Origin: Rhodohalobacter sp. SW132
GTDB lineage: Bacteria; Bacteroidota; Rhodothermia; Balneolales; Balneolaceae
Assembly: GCF_003390325.1 (NCBI RefSeq)
Contig: NZ_QUOK01000001.1
Span: 806,001-870,000 of the forward strand
Direction of reading: 5' to 3'
Length of the DNA stretch: 64,000 bases
Both the position numbers and the translations under genes were made by a program. A model generated the notes under the pieces. That model had not been told where the DNA came from. It did not search any database and saw only the letters and a list, made by a program, of their open reading frames with translations. Shown here one piece after another: positions 35,096 to 44,292 of this stretch (within the stretch, counting starts at the first letter, position 1; each line of letters begins with the position of its first letter).

Positions 35096-35743
35096 TTATT
35101 CATCAACGCTGACTGCAGAGGACACTCTGTTTTTGATCAGTTCTCCATCTTCATCCCACTCTCTGTAGAGACCTGCATGCGGATTATTTTCAAAATGTGA
35201 TTCGGCTTTTAATTCGCCGTTCATATACCACGTCCGGGCTATCCCCTGCTCTCCGTCATCTTTTAGAAGTATTTCCATTCGGAGCTGACCATCTTCATAC
35301 CAGGTTCTCGTGAAATAAGGATTGCTCGCGACTACCGGGGTTCCGTTTTCATGCCAGACATGGAATTCCGTTTGATTGTTGTAGTTCCCTTCATACACAA
35401 CCATCATCTGCGGCTTCCCATCCGGCCAGTATTGCGTATGATAATACAATCCATCAGCTATAGAATAATCGGCATACAGAGTACCATCCTTCAGCCGGAT
35501 CACTCCATCCGTAATCAAACCGTCAGAAAATGTCAGGTCGGCACGCAGATTACCATTTCTATAGTTCCTTGACCGTTTACCGTTTATCTTTTTGCCGTCA
35601 CTATCTATATAGATTCCTTCATCCTCGGAAAGATTAATTTCCGGAAATATATCAACCAGCTGAACTCTGTCCCGTTCCTCTGAAAAAATGCTGCAGGAGG
35701 AAAACAGCATCAATAAAAAAAGTATATAGATTGAACCTTTCAC
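35096..35743 (-). CDS. YwqK/MORN-repeat-like lipoprotein
   Basis: The signal peptide ends in SSC, giving a lipoprotein. The remaining ~195 residues contain four or five MORN-like units (YRNGNLRADLTF, YWPDGKPQMMVVY, WYEDGQLRMEILL, WYMNGELKAESHF, EWDEDGELIKN). Database annotation calls such proteins YwqK family antitoxins, but nothing here suggests a toxin partner. A role at the envelope surface is likely. The start is GTG. Confidence 0.72.
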   Translation of the reverse strand: MKGSIYILFLLMLFSSCSIFSEERDRVQLVDIFPEINLSEDEGIYIDSDGKKINGKRSRNYRNGNLRADLTFSDGLITDGVIRLKDGTLYADYSIADGLYYHTQYWPDGKPQMMVVYEGNYNNQTEFHVWHENGTPVVASNPYFTRTWYEDGQLRMEILLKDDGEQGIARTWYMNGELKAESHFENNPHAGLYREWDEDGELIKNRVSSAVSVDE

Positions 35744-35853
35744 GATGGCTCCCTGTTTTTTTCTCTTTACTATACTATAACTATCGGTCAGAATATCAGG
35801 ATCTTAACCATCTGCCTGTTTTTCCATAGAAACGATTATAACCATGTTTACAA

Positions 35854-36693
35854 ATGAGCTATAAAATTGCAGCTGTAACCGGTGCAAATTCAGGGATTGG
35901 AAAAATCACATCACAAGCACTTCTGAATGAAGGATATCGCGTGGTAATGATTTGCCGAAACCTTGATAAAGCGGAGACGGCCAGAAAAGAAATTATTGAG
36001 AAAACCGGCAATGACCGTGCCGATATTTTGATTTGTGATTTGAGTGAGATGAGCCAGATTCGTGAAACTGCAGCCAAAATCAGGCAAAGGTACGACAGGC
36101 TCGACCGCCTTGTGAACAACGCCGGATTTCTGCCGGATGATAAGCGAAAGGAGAGTCCGGACGGCATCGAGCTGACGGTTGCAGTAAACCACCTCGGCTA
36201 TTTTCTGCTGACCCGCGAGCTGATGCCGCTGCTGGAGAAGACGCCACAATCGAGAATCATGAATGTGGCTTCTGAGGCTCATCGCTATGGTGAGTTTGAT
36301 CCGAAAAATATCCAGCTTACGGAAAGGTACTCCGCCTCAAAAGCGTATGGAAACTCCAAGCTTTTCAACATTATGTTTACGCATCACCTGAATAAAAAGT
36401 TGGAGGGTAAGGATATCACAACTTACAGCCTGCATCCCGGCGTGGTGAACACCAACTTCGCTGCTGAATCGGATTCCTGGTTCGCAAAGCTATTCAATCT
36501 CGGCCGGTTTTTCATGAAATCCCCGGAACAGGGCGCTCAAACGACGATATACCTCTGCACGGAGCCGGGAATTGAGAATCTTTCGGGCCGATATTTCAAC
36601 AACTCAAAGCCCGCAAAACCGCAAAAAGATGTTGCCTTGGATGATGAGGCGTGTAAGAGATTGTGGAAGATGAGTGAGGAGATGGTTGGGTAA
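35854..36693 (+). CDS. Short-chain dehydrogenase/reductase (retinol-dehydrogenase-like)
   Basis: The 279-residue enzyme has the NAD(P)-binding TGANSGIGK, the NNAG motif, and the catalytic Tyr-Lys pair in YSASKAYGNSK (Tyr at about residue 156) with the preceding Ser in VASEAH. It resembles WW-domain oxidoreductase or retinol dehydrogenase-like SDRs. The substrate is not predictable. It stands alone and ends in a bidirectional terminator shared with the next gene. Confidence 0.88.
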   Translation: MSYKIAAVTGANSGIGKITSQALLNEGYRVVMICRNLDKAETARKEIIEKTGNDRADILICDLSEMSQIRETAAKIRQRYDRLDRLVNNAGFLPDDKRKESPDGIELTVAVNHLGYFLLTRELMPLLEKTPQSRIMNVASEAHRYGEFDPKNIQLTERYSASKAYGNSKLFNIMFTHHLNKKLEGKDITTYSLHPGVVNTNFAAESDSWFAKLFNLGRFFMKSPEQGAQTTIYLCTEPGIENLSGRYFNNSKPAKPQKDVALDDEACKRLWKMSEEMVG

Positions 36694-36854
36694 TTTGTTG
36701 CAAACAATGGATTAACAACTATCAAAATAAACCATAGTGAAGAATCCTTTGATTTGACGATCTGCACACCCATCGGAACCTATTTCAAAACTTCAATGAG
36801 ATCATCACCGAGGGTGTATTTATTGTCCTTCCAAACCCGGGGCGATGCCCCGAG

Positions 36855-36888
36855 AGACCTCCAAGGTTTTTAAAACCTTGGAGGTCTT
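36855..36888. terminator. Bidirectional terminator between SDR and spermidine-synthase-like genes
   Basis: AGACCTCCAAGGTTTT pairs with AAAACCTTGGAGGTCT around a 2-base loop; A and T runs at the centre and ends allow use from both sides. Shares its core with the terminator at 661. Confidence 0.75.
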
Positions 36889-36894
36889 ATTAAA

Positions 36895-39357
36895 TCAACT
36901 TTCCAACTTCCAAAAATAACTCGTCACACCCGCCATACCATAAAACAGCAGTCCCAGCAGAATGACGTTGGTGAACCCGAATGACATCGAGAGGATGATC
37001 GCCAGCGGGGCGGCGGCTACAGAAGCGAAGCCATCCACCCCCCACGCCCAGGGAATCAGGCTGCCGTCCGATTTTTCGAGAATGTGTACGCCGCTGGGAA
37101 ACATCCACCCAAAAAAGAATGAGACCGGCATCAGCAGCAGTATGGTAATGAGAAACCTCCAGGCCGTACCCGCCCCGATAAAAAGCTGAAGCAGCGGATC
37201 GACGGTCAGCAGGTAGATCAGCGTAATACCGATGATGGAACCCGCGGCGATCCGCATTCTCCGGCCCGGCTCCATCCCCAGCTTTTTCTGCACACCGCTC
37301 CCGATACCCGAAAAGACCAGGATCGACGACAAGATCGCGGCCACACTGAAAATCGGATCACCCAGGAAGAGGGTGAAGGTCTGGATGAAGGTCATTTCGA
37401 TAAACATAAATCCGGTGCCGATGCAAAAAAAGTAGATGAGTGTGGGCAGCTTGTTATTTGTGCCTTTGTAGTATTTTCTACGAAACAGTAACGGAGCAAT
37501 AATCAGCAGAAAGCCGACTATCGAAAGCTGCAGAAACGTAATGACCAGGATCACATACCCGAGCTCCAGCCGCTGAAACCACTGATCGCCGTAGGTTTCC
37601 AGGAACCGGTCGAGCGAGCTCCATTTGAAGAAATCCTGGAAATAGGGGCTGTCGTCTGTGGAGGACCGAACCTGATAGGCCCAGTCGTCGTAAAATGCAT
37701 CCGCATCATCAAACAGTATCCGGTTAATGGCGTGATGAATGTACGAGTAGTTCGTTTCGTCGGGGCCATCAATGATGTTGATTTGATCGATCTCTTCGCT
37801 GACAATTCCGGGATAAAACTCACGATCGAGCTGTAGTTGACGCGCTTCCTCAACAAAACGCTCCACGCGTTCCGGCGTGATTGGGCTTTTGGTGAGCAGC
37901 GTGTTTGCCGCCAGGTAGTTGCGGCTGATAAAAAGATGCTCTTCAGGCCGGTCACTGCTGAAATTCAGAACGGCATCGCGGAATATAGAAAAGATCTTGA
38001 GGTTGTCTCTCGGAGGGGACTGAATCTCGCGTGTGATGCTGATCATTCCATCCGGACTCAGCCGGTCGCGCGCCCGGGCGATCGATTCAACGGTGAGCAG
38101 GTAATCCTCGCTGAGCCCCTGGAGCCCGCCGCTGCCTGTGGTCAGCACTTCGCCCTGCACAAGCTGGATCAGATCAAAAGTTTGATCGGTCTGTTCCAGA
38201 AAAAGCCTCGGGTTTTGTGCGATCACCTCTACCTGTTCATCCCGGTAGATCGAGCCTCCCAGATCAGCAAGATCGTTTTCGATTAGATCCACAAGCTGCG
38301 GATTGTTCTGAACCACCGTGATTCTTTCGGCTCCCATCCGTTTTGCCATCCAGACGTTCACTCCGCCAGTTTCACCGAGCAGCAGTACATGCGGATCATC
38401 CAGCAGGCGATAGGGAAGCGACTGCGGGGTGAAATCCATGATAGCGGCTTCTTCGGGATCATCAATTGAGAAAATCGCGCCGGTAAGCTGACCGTCCAGC
38501 ATCAGAGCAAGCTGATCAGGCGGCGTAGTTGTTGCCATTGCGCCGGCAAACAGGGTATGATGAAATGTAGGTGAGGCGTAAACATTGATCTGTCCGCGCG
38601 GTCCAAAACGTTCCTGAATCTGCTCGGCATCACCCTGCCGTTCAAGCTGTTGGAAATGGGCAAGAGCTTTGTATTGATCGATCGAGTGCGGAGGCGCAAT
38701 CAAAACGGCTGCAAGCGTTGCAACCGCGCCAATCGATCCGATGATGACATCCCGCGCGTGATTTTTTCCGGGTTCGAATCGAACGGAGAGCCAAAAGCAG
38801 ACCATCGACAAAAACGCCACCGGGGTGATCATTACCGGAAGTTTAAACGCGGGCACGAGAAACATCAGCCCGATGGCAAACACACCGCCGGCACCACTCC
38901 CAATCAGGTTGGCCGCGTAGAGCTCCGGCACCTCCCGCTTGAAATAGGAGATCATAAACCCAACGATGGTACCGCCAAAAAAGAACGGAATAAACAGAAG
39001 CACATTATAGGTAACCAGCAGCATGATCTGCTCACCGCTATGGAGCAGGTACTGCGTATCGAGCGGCAGGGATTGGGTGATCCAATAAGTGATGGGAATG
39101 GAGAGGGTAAATCCCAGGAAAAAGAGTAGGTTCCAGAGTTCGAACCGGGATTTCAGTTTGTCATAAAACAGCGCCAGGAATGTACCGCTTGCGCCAAACC
39201 CGAGCAGGGCCGTGCTGATAATCAAATAGGAAAAATGGTAGTAATGCGTAACCGACATCGCCCGCATAATCATCAGCTGCAGCGCAATAATCGCAACCGA
39301 TACAAAGAAGACCGATGCGGCGGACCAGTAGTTGTAAAAGGGTTGGCTGTTTTTCAT
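36895..39357 (-). CDS. Membrane-fused spermidine-synthase-like protein
   Basis: The 820-residue protein has about seven hydrophobic segments in residues 10-225, a soluble middle of ~300 residues, and more hydrophobic segments from ~590 to the end. The middle resembles the Rossmann core of polyamine synthases: HVLLLGETGGVNVWMAKRMG, then VVQNNPQLVDLIE and the segment LTTGSGGLQGLSEDYLL. The acidic residue after motif I and the Asp pair used by true spermidine synthases are not evident; in their place are Gln and uncharged residues. It is probably an inner-membrane protein of unknown role. The terminator at 36855 lies just beyond the stop. Confidence 0.75.
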   Translation of the reverse strand: MKNSQPFYNYWSAASVFFVSVAIIALQLMIMRAMSVTHYYHFSYLIISTALLGFGASGTFLALFYDKLKSRFELWNLLFFLGFTLSIPITYWITQSLPLDTQYLLHSGEQIMLLVTYNVLLFIPFFFGGTIVGFMISYFKREVPELYAANLIGSGAGGVFAIGLMFLVPAFKLPVMITPVAFLSMVCFWLSVRFEPGKNHARDVIIGSIGAVATLAAVLIAPPHSIDQYKALAHFQQLERQGDAEQIQERFGPRGQINVYASPTFHHTLFAGAMATTTPPDQLALMLDGQLTGAIFSIDDPEEAAIMDFTPQSLPYRLLDDPHVLLLGETGGVNVWMAKRMGAERITVVQNNPQLVDLIENDLADLGGSIYRDEQVEVIAQNPRLFLEQTDQTFDLIQLVQGEVLTTGSGGLQGLSEDYLLTVESIARARDRLSPDGMISITREIQSPPRDNLKIFSIFRDAVLNFSSDRPEEHLFISRNYLAANTLLTKSPITPERVERFVEEARQLQLDREFYPGIVSEEIDQINIIDGPDETNYSYIHHAINRILFDDADAFYDDWAYQVRSSTDDSPYFQDFFKWSSLDRFLETYGDQWFQRLELGYVILVITFLQLSIVGFLLIIAPLLFRRKYYKGTNNKLPTLIYFFCIGTGFMFIEMTFIQTFTLFLGDPIFSVAAILSSILVFSGIGSGVQKKLGMEPGRRMRIAAGSIIGITLIYLLTVDPLLQLFIGAGTAWRFLITILLLMPVSFFFGWMFPSGVHILEKSDGSLIPWAWGVDGFASVAAAPLAIILSMSFGFTNVILLGLLFYGMAGVTSYFWKLES

Positions 39358-39457
39358 TCTTGTAAAATAGAATCAACTACAGTATATAACGTTATGAATA
39401 CGATTTTGAAAATTTTGGTTGGACAGGTAATTTTATTGAGATTTAACGGATGATGCT

Positions 39458-39664
39458 ATGAGTACAAAAGAGCTATTTAATGAAGCAATGAAGCTAAAGC
39501 CAAAGGAACGTGCTTTGCTGGTAGAAAACCTTATTAAAAGTCTTGACCAGCCGGATAAAGAGCTGGATGAAATATGGGCGGATGAATCAGAAAGAAGACT
39601 CCGGGCATATAGAGAAGGGGAACTCGAGGGAGTACCAATGGATGATATTTTTAAGGAATCGTGA
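39458..39664 (+). CDS. Addiction-module antitoxin (PF09720-like)
   Basis: The 68-residue protein has the pattern of unstable antitoxins of the small ParE/RelE systems: an N-terminal MSTKELFNEAMKLKPKERALLVENL helix pair, a Trp-containing IWADES motif, and a tail EGVPMDDIF. It should bind and silence the toxin and probably represses its own operon. The toxin start overlaps its stop by four bases. Confidence 0.88.
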   Translation: MSTKELFNEAMKLKPKERALLVENLIKSLDQPDKELDEIWADESERRLRAYREGELEGVPMDDIFKES

Positions 39665-39951
39665 AGCAAGTTAGGTTCTCAAAATTCGCAGTATTAGAGC
39701 TTTATGACGCTGTAGATTACTATAATCAAGAGTATCCCGGGCTGGGAGACAGGTTTAAAATTGAAATCAAAAAAGCTGCCGAAAGAATTTCTGAGTATCC
39801 CACATCTTGGTCTGTTGAAAAAGGAGACGTCAGAAAATATCTAATGCACAAATTCCCTTACAAACTATTGTATTCGATAGAAGAAGATCATCTGTTCATT
39901 ATCGCAATTGCCCATCAGCACCGCAGACCTGATTATTGGGTTGATAGATAA
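39661..39951 (+). CDS. ParE/RelE-type toxin
   Basis: The 96-residue protein has the ParE fold pattern: FSKFAVLELYDAVDYYNQE helix pair, a middle VRKYLMHKFPYKLLYSIE strand, and the C-terminal IAHQHRRPDYW typical of the superfamily. It starts at GTG overlapping the antitoxin stop (GTGA). ParE members poison DNA gyrase while RelE cut mRNA; the target is not known here. Confidence 0.9.
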   Translation: MKQVRFSKFAVLELYDAVDYYNQEYPGLGDRFKIEIKKAAERISEYPTSWSVEKGDVRKYLMHKFPYKLLYSIEEDHLFIIAIAHQHRRPDYWVDR

Positions 39952-39957
39952 ATAATT

Positions 39958-40009
39958 ATCCCCCCTTCCTTGTCACGCTGCTTTTCGTGACAGGGAAGGG
40001 GTCGGGGGA
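39958..40009. repeat. C-rich hairpin between convergent genes
   Basis: CCTTCCTTGTCACG and CGTGACAGGGAAGG pair (13 of 14) around a TGCTTTT loop, flanked by CCCCC/GGGGG. It could also terminate both transcripts. It is related to the element at 32102-32248. Confidence 0.55.
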
Positions 40010-40013
40010 TGGG

Positions 40014-40832
40014 TCAATCCTGCGCCTCGCCCGTCATCGGCACAAACCGCACCGGCAGCATCCGTTCCGTGCGAACTTGTCCGTCTTCTGTCTTGGTCAC
40101 TTTCATAAGAGTTTGCGTCTGGTAGGGACTCCCGATGGGGATCGCCATAATTCCACCCGGTTTGAGCTGATCCATAAGGGGTGAGGGAATATGTCCCGGC
40201 GCGGCCGTTACAATGATTTTATCGAATGGAGCGTGCTCTTCCCAGCCGTAATAGCCATCGCCGACTTTAGTTTCGATGGTATGATATCCCAGCTCTTCAT
40301 ATCGATTTGCCGAGAGCTCACCAAGCGGTTCGATAATTTCAATTGAGAAAACGTGCGGCGTAAGTTCTGACAGTACCGCTGCGTGATAACCGCTGCCCGT
40401 TCCGATTTCCAATACTTTATCGCCCGGCTCGATCTCCAGCATCTCCGACATGTAAGCTACAATATATGGCTGAGAAATGGTTTGTCCGTGGCCAATGGGA
40501 AGCGGGTTGTTTTGATACGCTTGCCGCTCCTGACTCTCATCAACAAACCGGTGGCGTGGTACATTACGCATCGCTTCAATGACGGCTTCATCCCGAATAT
40601 CCTGCCCGATGATTCCGGCCTGAACAAGGTTGTTCCGCTCCTCTTCATACTCAGAAAACCGGGGGCGATCCCACTCTACGGTATCTGCCTTGGTATACGT
40701 GATTGAAATCTCCGTGTATATCGCAGACTTGGCAGCTTCATCTCCTGACGGGCCTGATGCCAGTGATATAGAACTTATTCCAAAGGCTAAACTGATCAGC
40801 AAAAAAGCAATGTTTTTCATAACTGCATCCAT
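40014..40832 (-). CDS. pcm: Secreted protein-L-isoaspartate O-methyltransferase
   Basis: The PIMT domain starts around residue 55 and has the family motifs: VEAMRNVPRHRFVD, GHGQTISQPYIVAYM and motif I VLEIGTGSGYHAAVL, then DGYYGWEEHAPFDKIIVTAAPG. It methylates damaged isoaspartyl residues for repair. Unusually, the first 30 residues are a signal-peptide-like hydrophobic stretch (MKNIAFLLISLAFGISSISLA), so the enzyme is predicted to be exported although SAM is cytoplasmic. Start may be the second Met, four residues in. Confidence 0.88.
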   Translation of the reverse strand: MDAVMKNIAFLLISLAFGISSISLASGPSGDEAAKSAIYTEISITYTKADTVEWDRPRFSEYEEERNNLVQAGIIGQDIRDEAVIEAMRNVPRHRFVDESQERQAYQNNPLPIGHGQTISQPYIVAYMSEMLEIEPGDKVLEIGTGSGYHAAVLSELTPHVFSIEIIEPLGELSANRYEELGYHTIETKVGDGYYGWEEHAPFDKIIVTAAPGHIPSPLMDQLKPGGIMAIPIGSPYQTQTLMKVTKTEDGQVRTERMLPVRFVPMTGEAQD

Positions 40833-40893
40833 AAATCTTGATGTGTATTAATCAGATGATTAAACCATGTAACGAGATAAATCAGCTGATCTT

Positions 40894-41367
40894 TCATTTA
40901 ATCAGCATCTTCTCCATAAACAACGTCCGGGGATCTCCCTCAGAAAATCCAAATCGCTCGTAAAGATTCTTCGCCCTGTTATCTTCCCGTACTTCAAGCG
41001 TGACCTTACAGCATTTCTCTTCCTTCGCCCTTCGTTCAATTGCTCCCAGCAGGGCCTCACCGATTCCATTTCCGCGATATTTGGCCCTTACAACAAGGTC
41101 GTGTACGTTCAGTACTTTGGACGCATAAAACGTTGAAAATCCAAATACACAATTGGCAATACCAGCCGGCTCATCGTCCATAAACGCGACGAAATGAATG
41201 GAGTTCTTGAATTCTTTTAATTTCTTTATCAGAGATGATTTCACATCATCAGGCAAAGGGTGCCCCATCCCCATCGGATCTCTCGCATATTCATCGGTGA
41301 TTATCAAAATCGCCTGGCAGTGGGTTTCATTATCCAGGTCGGCTGTTTTAATGGTAAGTTTTTTCAT
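40894..41367 (-). CDS. GNAT family N-acetyltransferase
   Basis: The protein has the GNAT fold with the acetyl-CoA-binding stretch VVRAKYRGNGIGEALLGAIE and the C-terminal LYERFGFSEGDP motif. It should transfer acetyl from acetyl-CoA to an amine; substrate unknown. I chose the ATG at 41367 (MKKLTIKT); an in-frame TTG at 41409 would add 14 residues. Confidence 0.88.
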   Translation of the reverse strand: MKKLTIKTADLDNETHCQAILIITDEYARDPMGMGHPLPDDVKSSLIKKLKEFKNSIHFVAFMDDEPAGIANCVFGFSTFYASKVLNVHDLVVRAKYRGNGIGEALLGAIERRAKEEKCCKVTLEVREDNRAKNLYERFGFSEGDPRTLFMEKMLIK

Positions 41368-41606
41368 GGTTACTTGTACTTTAATGCCATTTTTAAAGAA
41401 ATATGTCAAATTGCCGAAAAAAAAGTATTGCGCTTAACTTCCCGGTGCTCAATTAGCGGCGGTATTCTATGAAAGAACACACTTCATAAGGCATTGTTAA
41501 TGTTCGGCAATCCAGCTATTTATAAACAACATAAAATTACAGAACGGAACAAACAGATACATATTCCGGTACCTGATTTTTTTAGTTAATCACAGATTCA
41601 TCCAGT

Positions 41607-42392
41607 ATGAAATTTATTGGTTACAGTTTTCTTTCCACATTTATTGCCATTTTTGTATTCATAAGCTGTAATGATCAGACTACCGGTACAGATTCGGATA
41701 CTAACGGCGATTCGGGAAATGGCCCCCACCCTTCGCAGTTTAATCACACACTATCGCCGGGTAGCTCAAACGAGGCGTTTATTACCGACACTGATTTTGA
41801 TCAGCTTATCGTTGAGGTTCAATATATGCCGGGTTCAGCACCAACAAATGGATCTCTGGATAACCTGAAAGAGTTCCTTGAAACACATCTCGATAAAGCA
41901 TCTGTTATTCTCCTCGATCCCGTTGAGATTCCATCCGGAGGACAGGATGCCTATTCGGCCGAAGATGTGAGAGACCTTGAAAAACAGCATCGTGAACAGT
42001 TTACTGATGGATCAACACTGGCATCCTACGCAATTTTTCTTGACGGGGAATTCAGTACAAGGAATGTGCTTGGCATCGCCTACTATAATACATCAACTGC
42101 CTATTTTGCTGAAACAATTCACAGGATAAGCGGAGGGATAGGGCAGCCGTCACGTTCAGCGATTGAATCCACTGTTTTCAATCATGAATACGGCCACCTG
42201 ATGGGGCTGGTTAACAATGGAACTGATATGCAGCACGATCACCATGATAGTGATAACGGTGCGCATTGCACGGTAGAAGAGTGCCTGATGTATTTCAGCG
42301 TGAACACCACCGATTTCTTTGCGAATCTTTTTGGTGGTTCCGTGCCGGAATTGGATGAATTTTGTGTAGCGGATATTAATGCGCTTAAATAA
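41607..42392 (+). CDS. Metzincin-like zinc metalloprotease lipoprotein
   Basis: A lipobox FISC (Cys21) predicts a lipoprotein. After a Thr/Asp/Gly-rich linker and a ~130-residue part, the zinc motif HEYGHLMG (His193, Glu194, His197) is followed by a His/Asp-rich insertion (to about 219) and then HCTVEECLMYFS, which resembles the Cys-Cys and Met-turn region of archaemetzincins (HCxxxxCxMxFS). A further Cys is at 253. The third zinc ligand is not at the usual spacing; His220 is a candidate. It is probably a surface protease similar to Bacteroidota 'membrane metalloproteases'. Confidence 0.72.
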   Translation: MKFIGYSFLSTFIAIFVFISCNDQTTGTDSDTNGDSGNGPHPSQFNHTLSPGSSNEAFITDTDFDQLIVEVQYMPGSAPTNGSLDNLKEFLETHLDKASVILLDPVEIPSGGQDAYSAEDVRDLEKQHREQFTDGSTLASYAIFLDGEFSTRNVLGIAYYNTSTAYFAETIHRISGGIGQPSRSAIESTVFNHEYGHLMGLVNNGTDMQHDHHDSDNGAHCTVEECLMYFSVNTTDFFANLFGGSVPELDEFCVADINALK

Positions 42393-42407
42393 TCCGGTAT
42401 AAGTTTT

Positions 42408-44027
42408 TTAATCCTGCTTGTATTTATGCAGATTCTCTGCCCCTACTTTCTCCTCGGCCTGGCTGAGGGCGTAGGCGCTTTCGAAGAGGACAATCGGGTT
42501 TTCATCCATATCCCGCGTGATATGGGTGGAGTAGCTGTTTTCCAGTTTAGCGGCGACTTCATCCGCATTTTTGTTAGACAGCCATCTTGCCGCATGATAT
42601 GATACACCCTGCTGATGGAGTTCCACGCCATATTCAGCACTCATCCTGTGTTCCACAACTTCAAACTGCAGCGCGCCAACCGTTCCGAGCAAAAGTTCGT
42701 TACCCACACCATTCGGTACTTCAAAAACGTGCACCACACCCTCTTCCGCAAGCTGTTTCAACCCTTCCCGAAGCTGTTTTCTTTTGAACGGATCCTTGGT
42801 GGATACCTTCATAAAATGTTCCGGAGTAAAGAGAGGTATGACGTTAAAGTTCACGGGTTCATCAGCGTGAATCGTAGAACCAATTTTGAAAAAACCGGGA
42901 TTGAACAGGGAAACAATATCCCCGGGATAGGCTTCGTCCATGATATGTCGCTCATCCCCCATTAGGGTGTGGGGTGTTGACATCTTAATCTTTTTTCCTG
43001 TACCTGTGTGGGTGACTTCAAGTCCGCGTTCAAAACGCCCGGAAGTAACCCTGATAAAAGCAGCGCAGTCTCTGTGATCGGGATTCATATTAGCCTGAAG
43101 CTTGAAGATAAACCCGCTGAACGGCTGTTCAATCTTCCGCGGAGTACCGGTTTCATCTTCATATTGCTGCGGGGTAGGTGCCAGCTTTTCGAAATAGTTC
43201 AAAAATACATCAAGCCCGAAATTGTGCAGGGCTGATCCAAAAAATACCGGCGATGCTTTCCCAATTTTAAAAGCATCCCGATCCATACTGCTGAACATAT
43301 CTTCAATCAGCAAGATTTCTTCTTCTACCTCTGCCTTTTCTGATTCGGACAGAGTGCACTTTGCGAGGCCTTCTTCAAGGTTATAAATTTCAGTTTTTGC
43401 TTTCTTTGCTCCATGCTCTTCCTTCACATAAAGATGCATCTCTTTTCCAATCAGGTCATAAATTCCCTGAAATTTCTGTCCATAACCAACCGGCCAGCTT
43501 GCGGGGATTGCCTCAATACCGAGCTTGTTTTCTATATTACTCAATATTTCGAGCGGCTCCATCCCGGGACGATCGCACTTATTCACAAACGTAATAACGG
43601 GCACCTGACGCAATTTGCAGACCTCAAATAGTTTTTCAGTCTGGTCCTCGACACCTTTCGCAACGTCAATCACCATCAGGCCGGAATCAGCTGCTACCAG
43701 TGTTCGTAATGTATCCTCAGAAAAATCTTTGTGACCGGGTGTATCAAGCAGATTGTACCGGATTCCATCTTTTTCAAAACGCAATACGGAAGATGTAACA
43801 GAAATCCCCCTCTCTTTCTCGATAGACATCCAATCAGATGCAGCATGCCGGGTTGCTTTACGCTGACGGATAGAACCCGCCTCGTGTATGGCCCCGCCAT
43901 ATAGTAGTAGCTTTTCTGTTAATGTAGTTTTACCGGCATCAGGGTGGGAAATAATAGCGAAGGTTCTGCGCTGCTTTGCCTCGCCAACAATCTGATCTGC
44001 AATGGTTGCTGTTTCTGCTTTAGCCAT
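42408..44027 (-). CDS. prfC: Peptide chain release factor 3
   Basis: The 539-residue GTPase has the RF3 G domain: AIISHPDAGKTTLTEKLL (P-loop), DTPGHKDFSEDT (G3), FVNKCDRPG (G4), then beta-barrel domains. It recycles RF1/RF2 from the ribosome after stop-codon release. The start is supported by the first residues before the P-loop. It is a single gene. Confidence 0.98.
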   Translation of the reverse strand: MAKAETATIADQIVGEAKQRRTFAIISHPDAGKTTLTEKLLLYGGAIHEAGSIRQRKATRHAASDWMSIEKERGISVTSSVLRFEKDGIRYNLLDTPGHKDFSEDTLRTLVAADSGLMVIDVAKGVEDQTEKLFEVCKLRQVPVITFVNKCDRPGMEPLEILSNIENKLGIEAIPASWPVGYGQKFQGIYDLIGKEMHLYVKEEHGAKKAKTEIYNLEEGLAKCTLSESEKAEVEEEILLIEDMFSSMDRDAFKIGKASPVFFGSALHNFGLDVFLNYFEKLAPTPQQYEDETGTPRKIEQPFSGFIFKLQANMNPDHRDCAAFIRVTSGRFERGLEVTHTGTGKKIKMSTPHTLMGDERHIMDEAYPGDIVSLFNPGFFKIGSTIHADEPVNFNVIPLFTPEHFMKVSTKDPFKRKQLREGLKQLAEEGVVHVFEVPNGVGNELLLGTVGALQFEVVEHRMSAEYGVELHQQGVSYHAARWLSNKNADEVAAKLENSYSTHITRDMDENPIVLFESAYALSQAEEKVGAENLHKYKQD

Positions 44028-44292
44028 GATAATATCTTAAAAATGTTAAGCCTTCAATATACGTTTTTTTCATGGATATTTCACCAATAGCGTAATGGTC
44101 CGGCAACCCCGCCAAATAACCTGTATTATTTTTTGATATAATAACTGTTTAATAGCAAAACTGATTTCATATAAATAAAATTGGATTATTTCGGAACAAT
44201 ATCTCAAATAAACCCTTTATAGTAAGTGAACAATGTGCGTGAACAGCGCTTTGCAATTATAATTACTACAAATCCCAACAGAATAGATCATT

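Noticed and set aside
35096-35743. Antitoxin of a toxin-antitoxin pair (YwqK label)
   Set aside because: It is a MORN-repeat lipoprotein with a signal peptide and no toxin gene adjacent.
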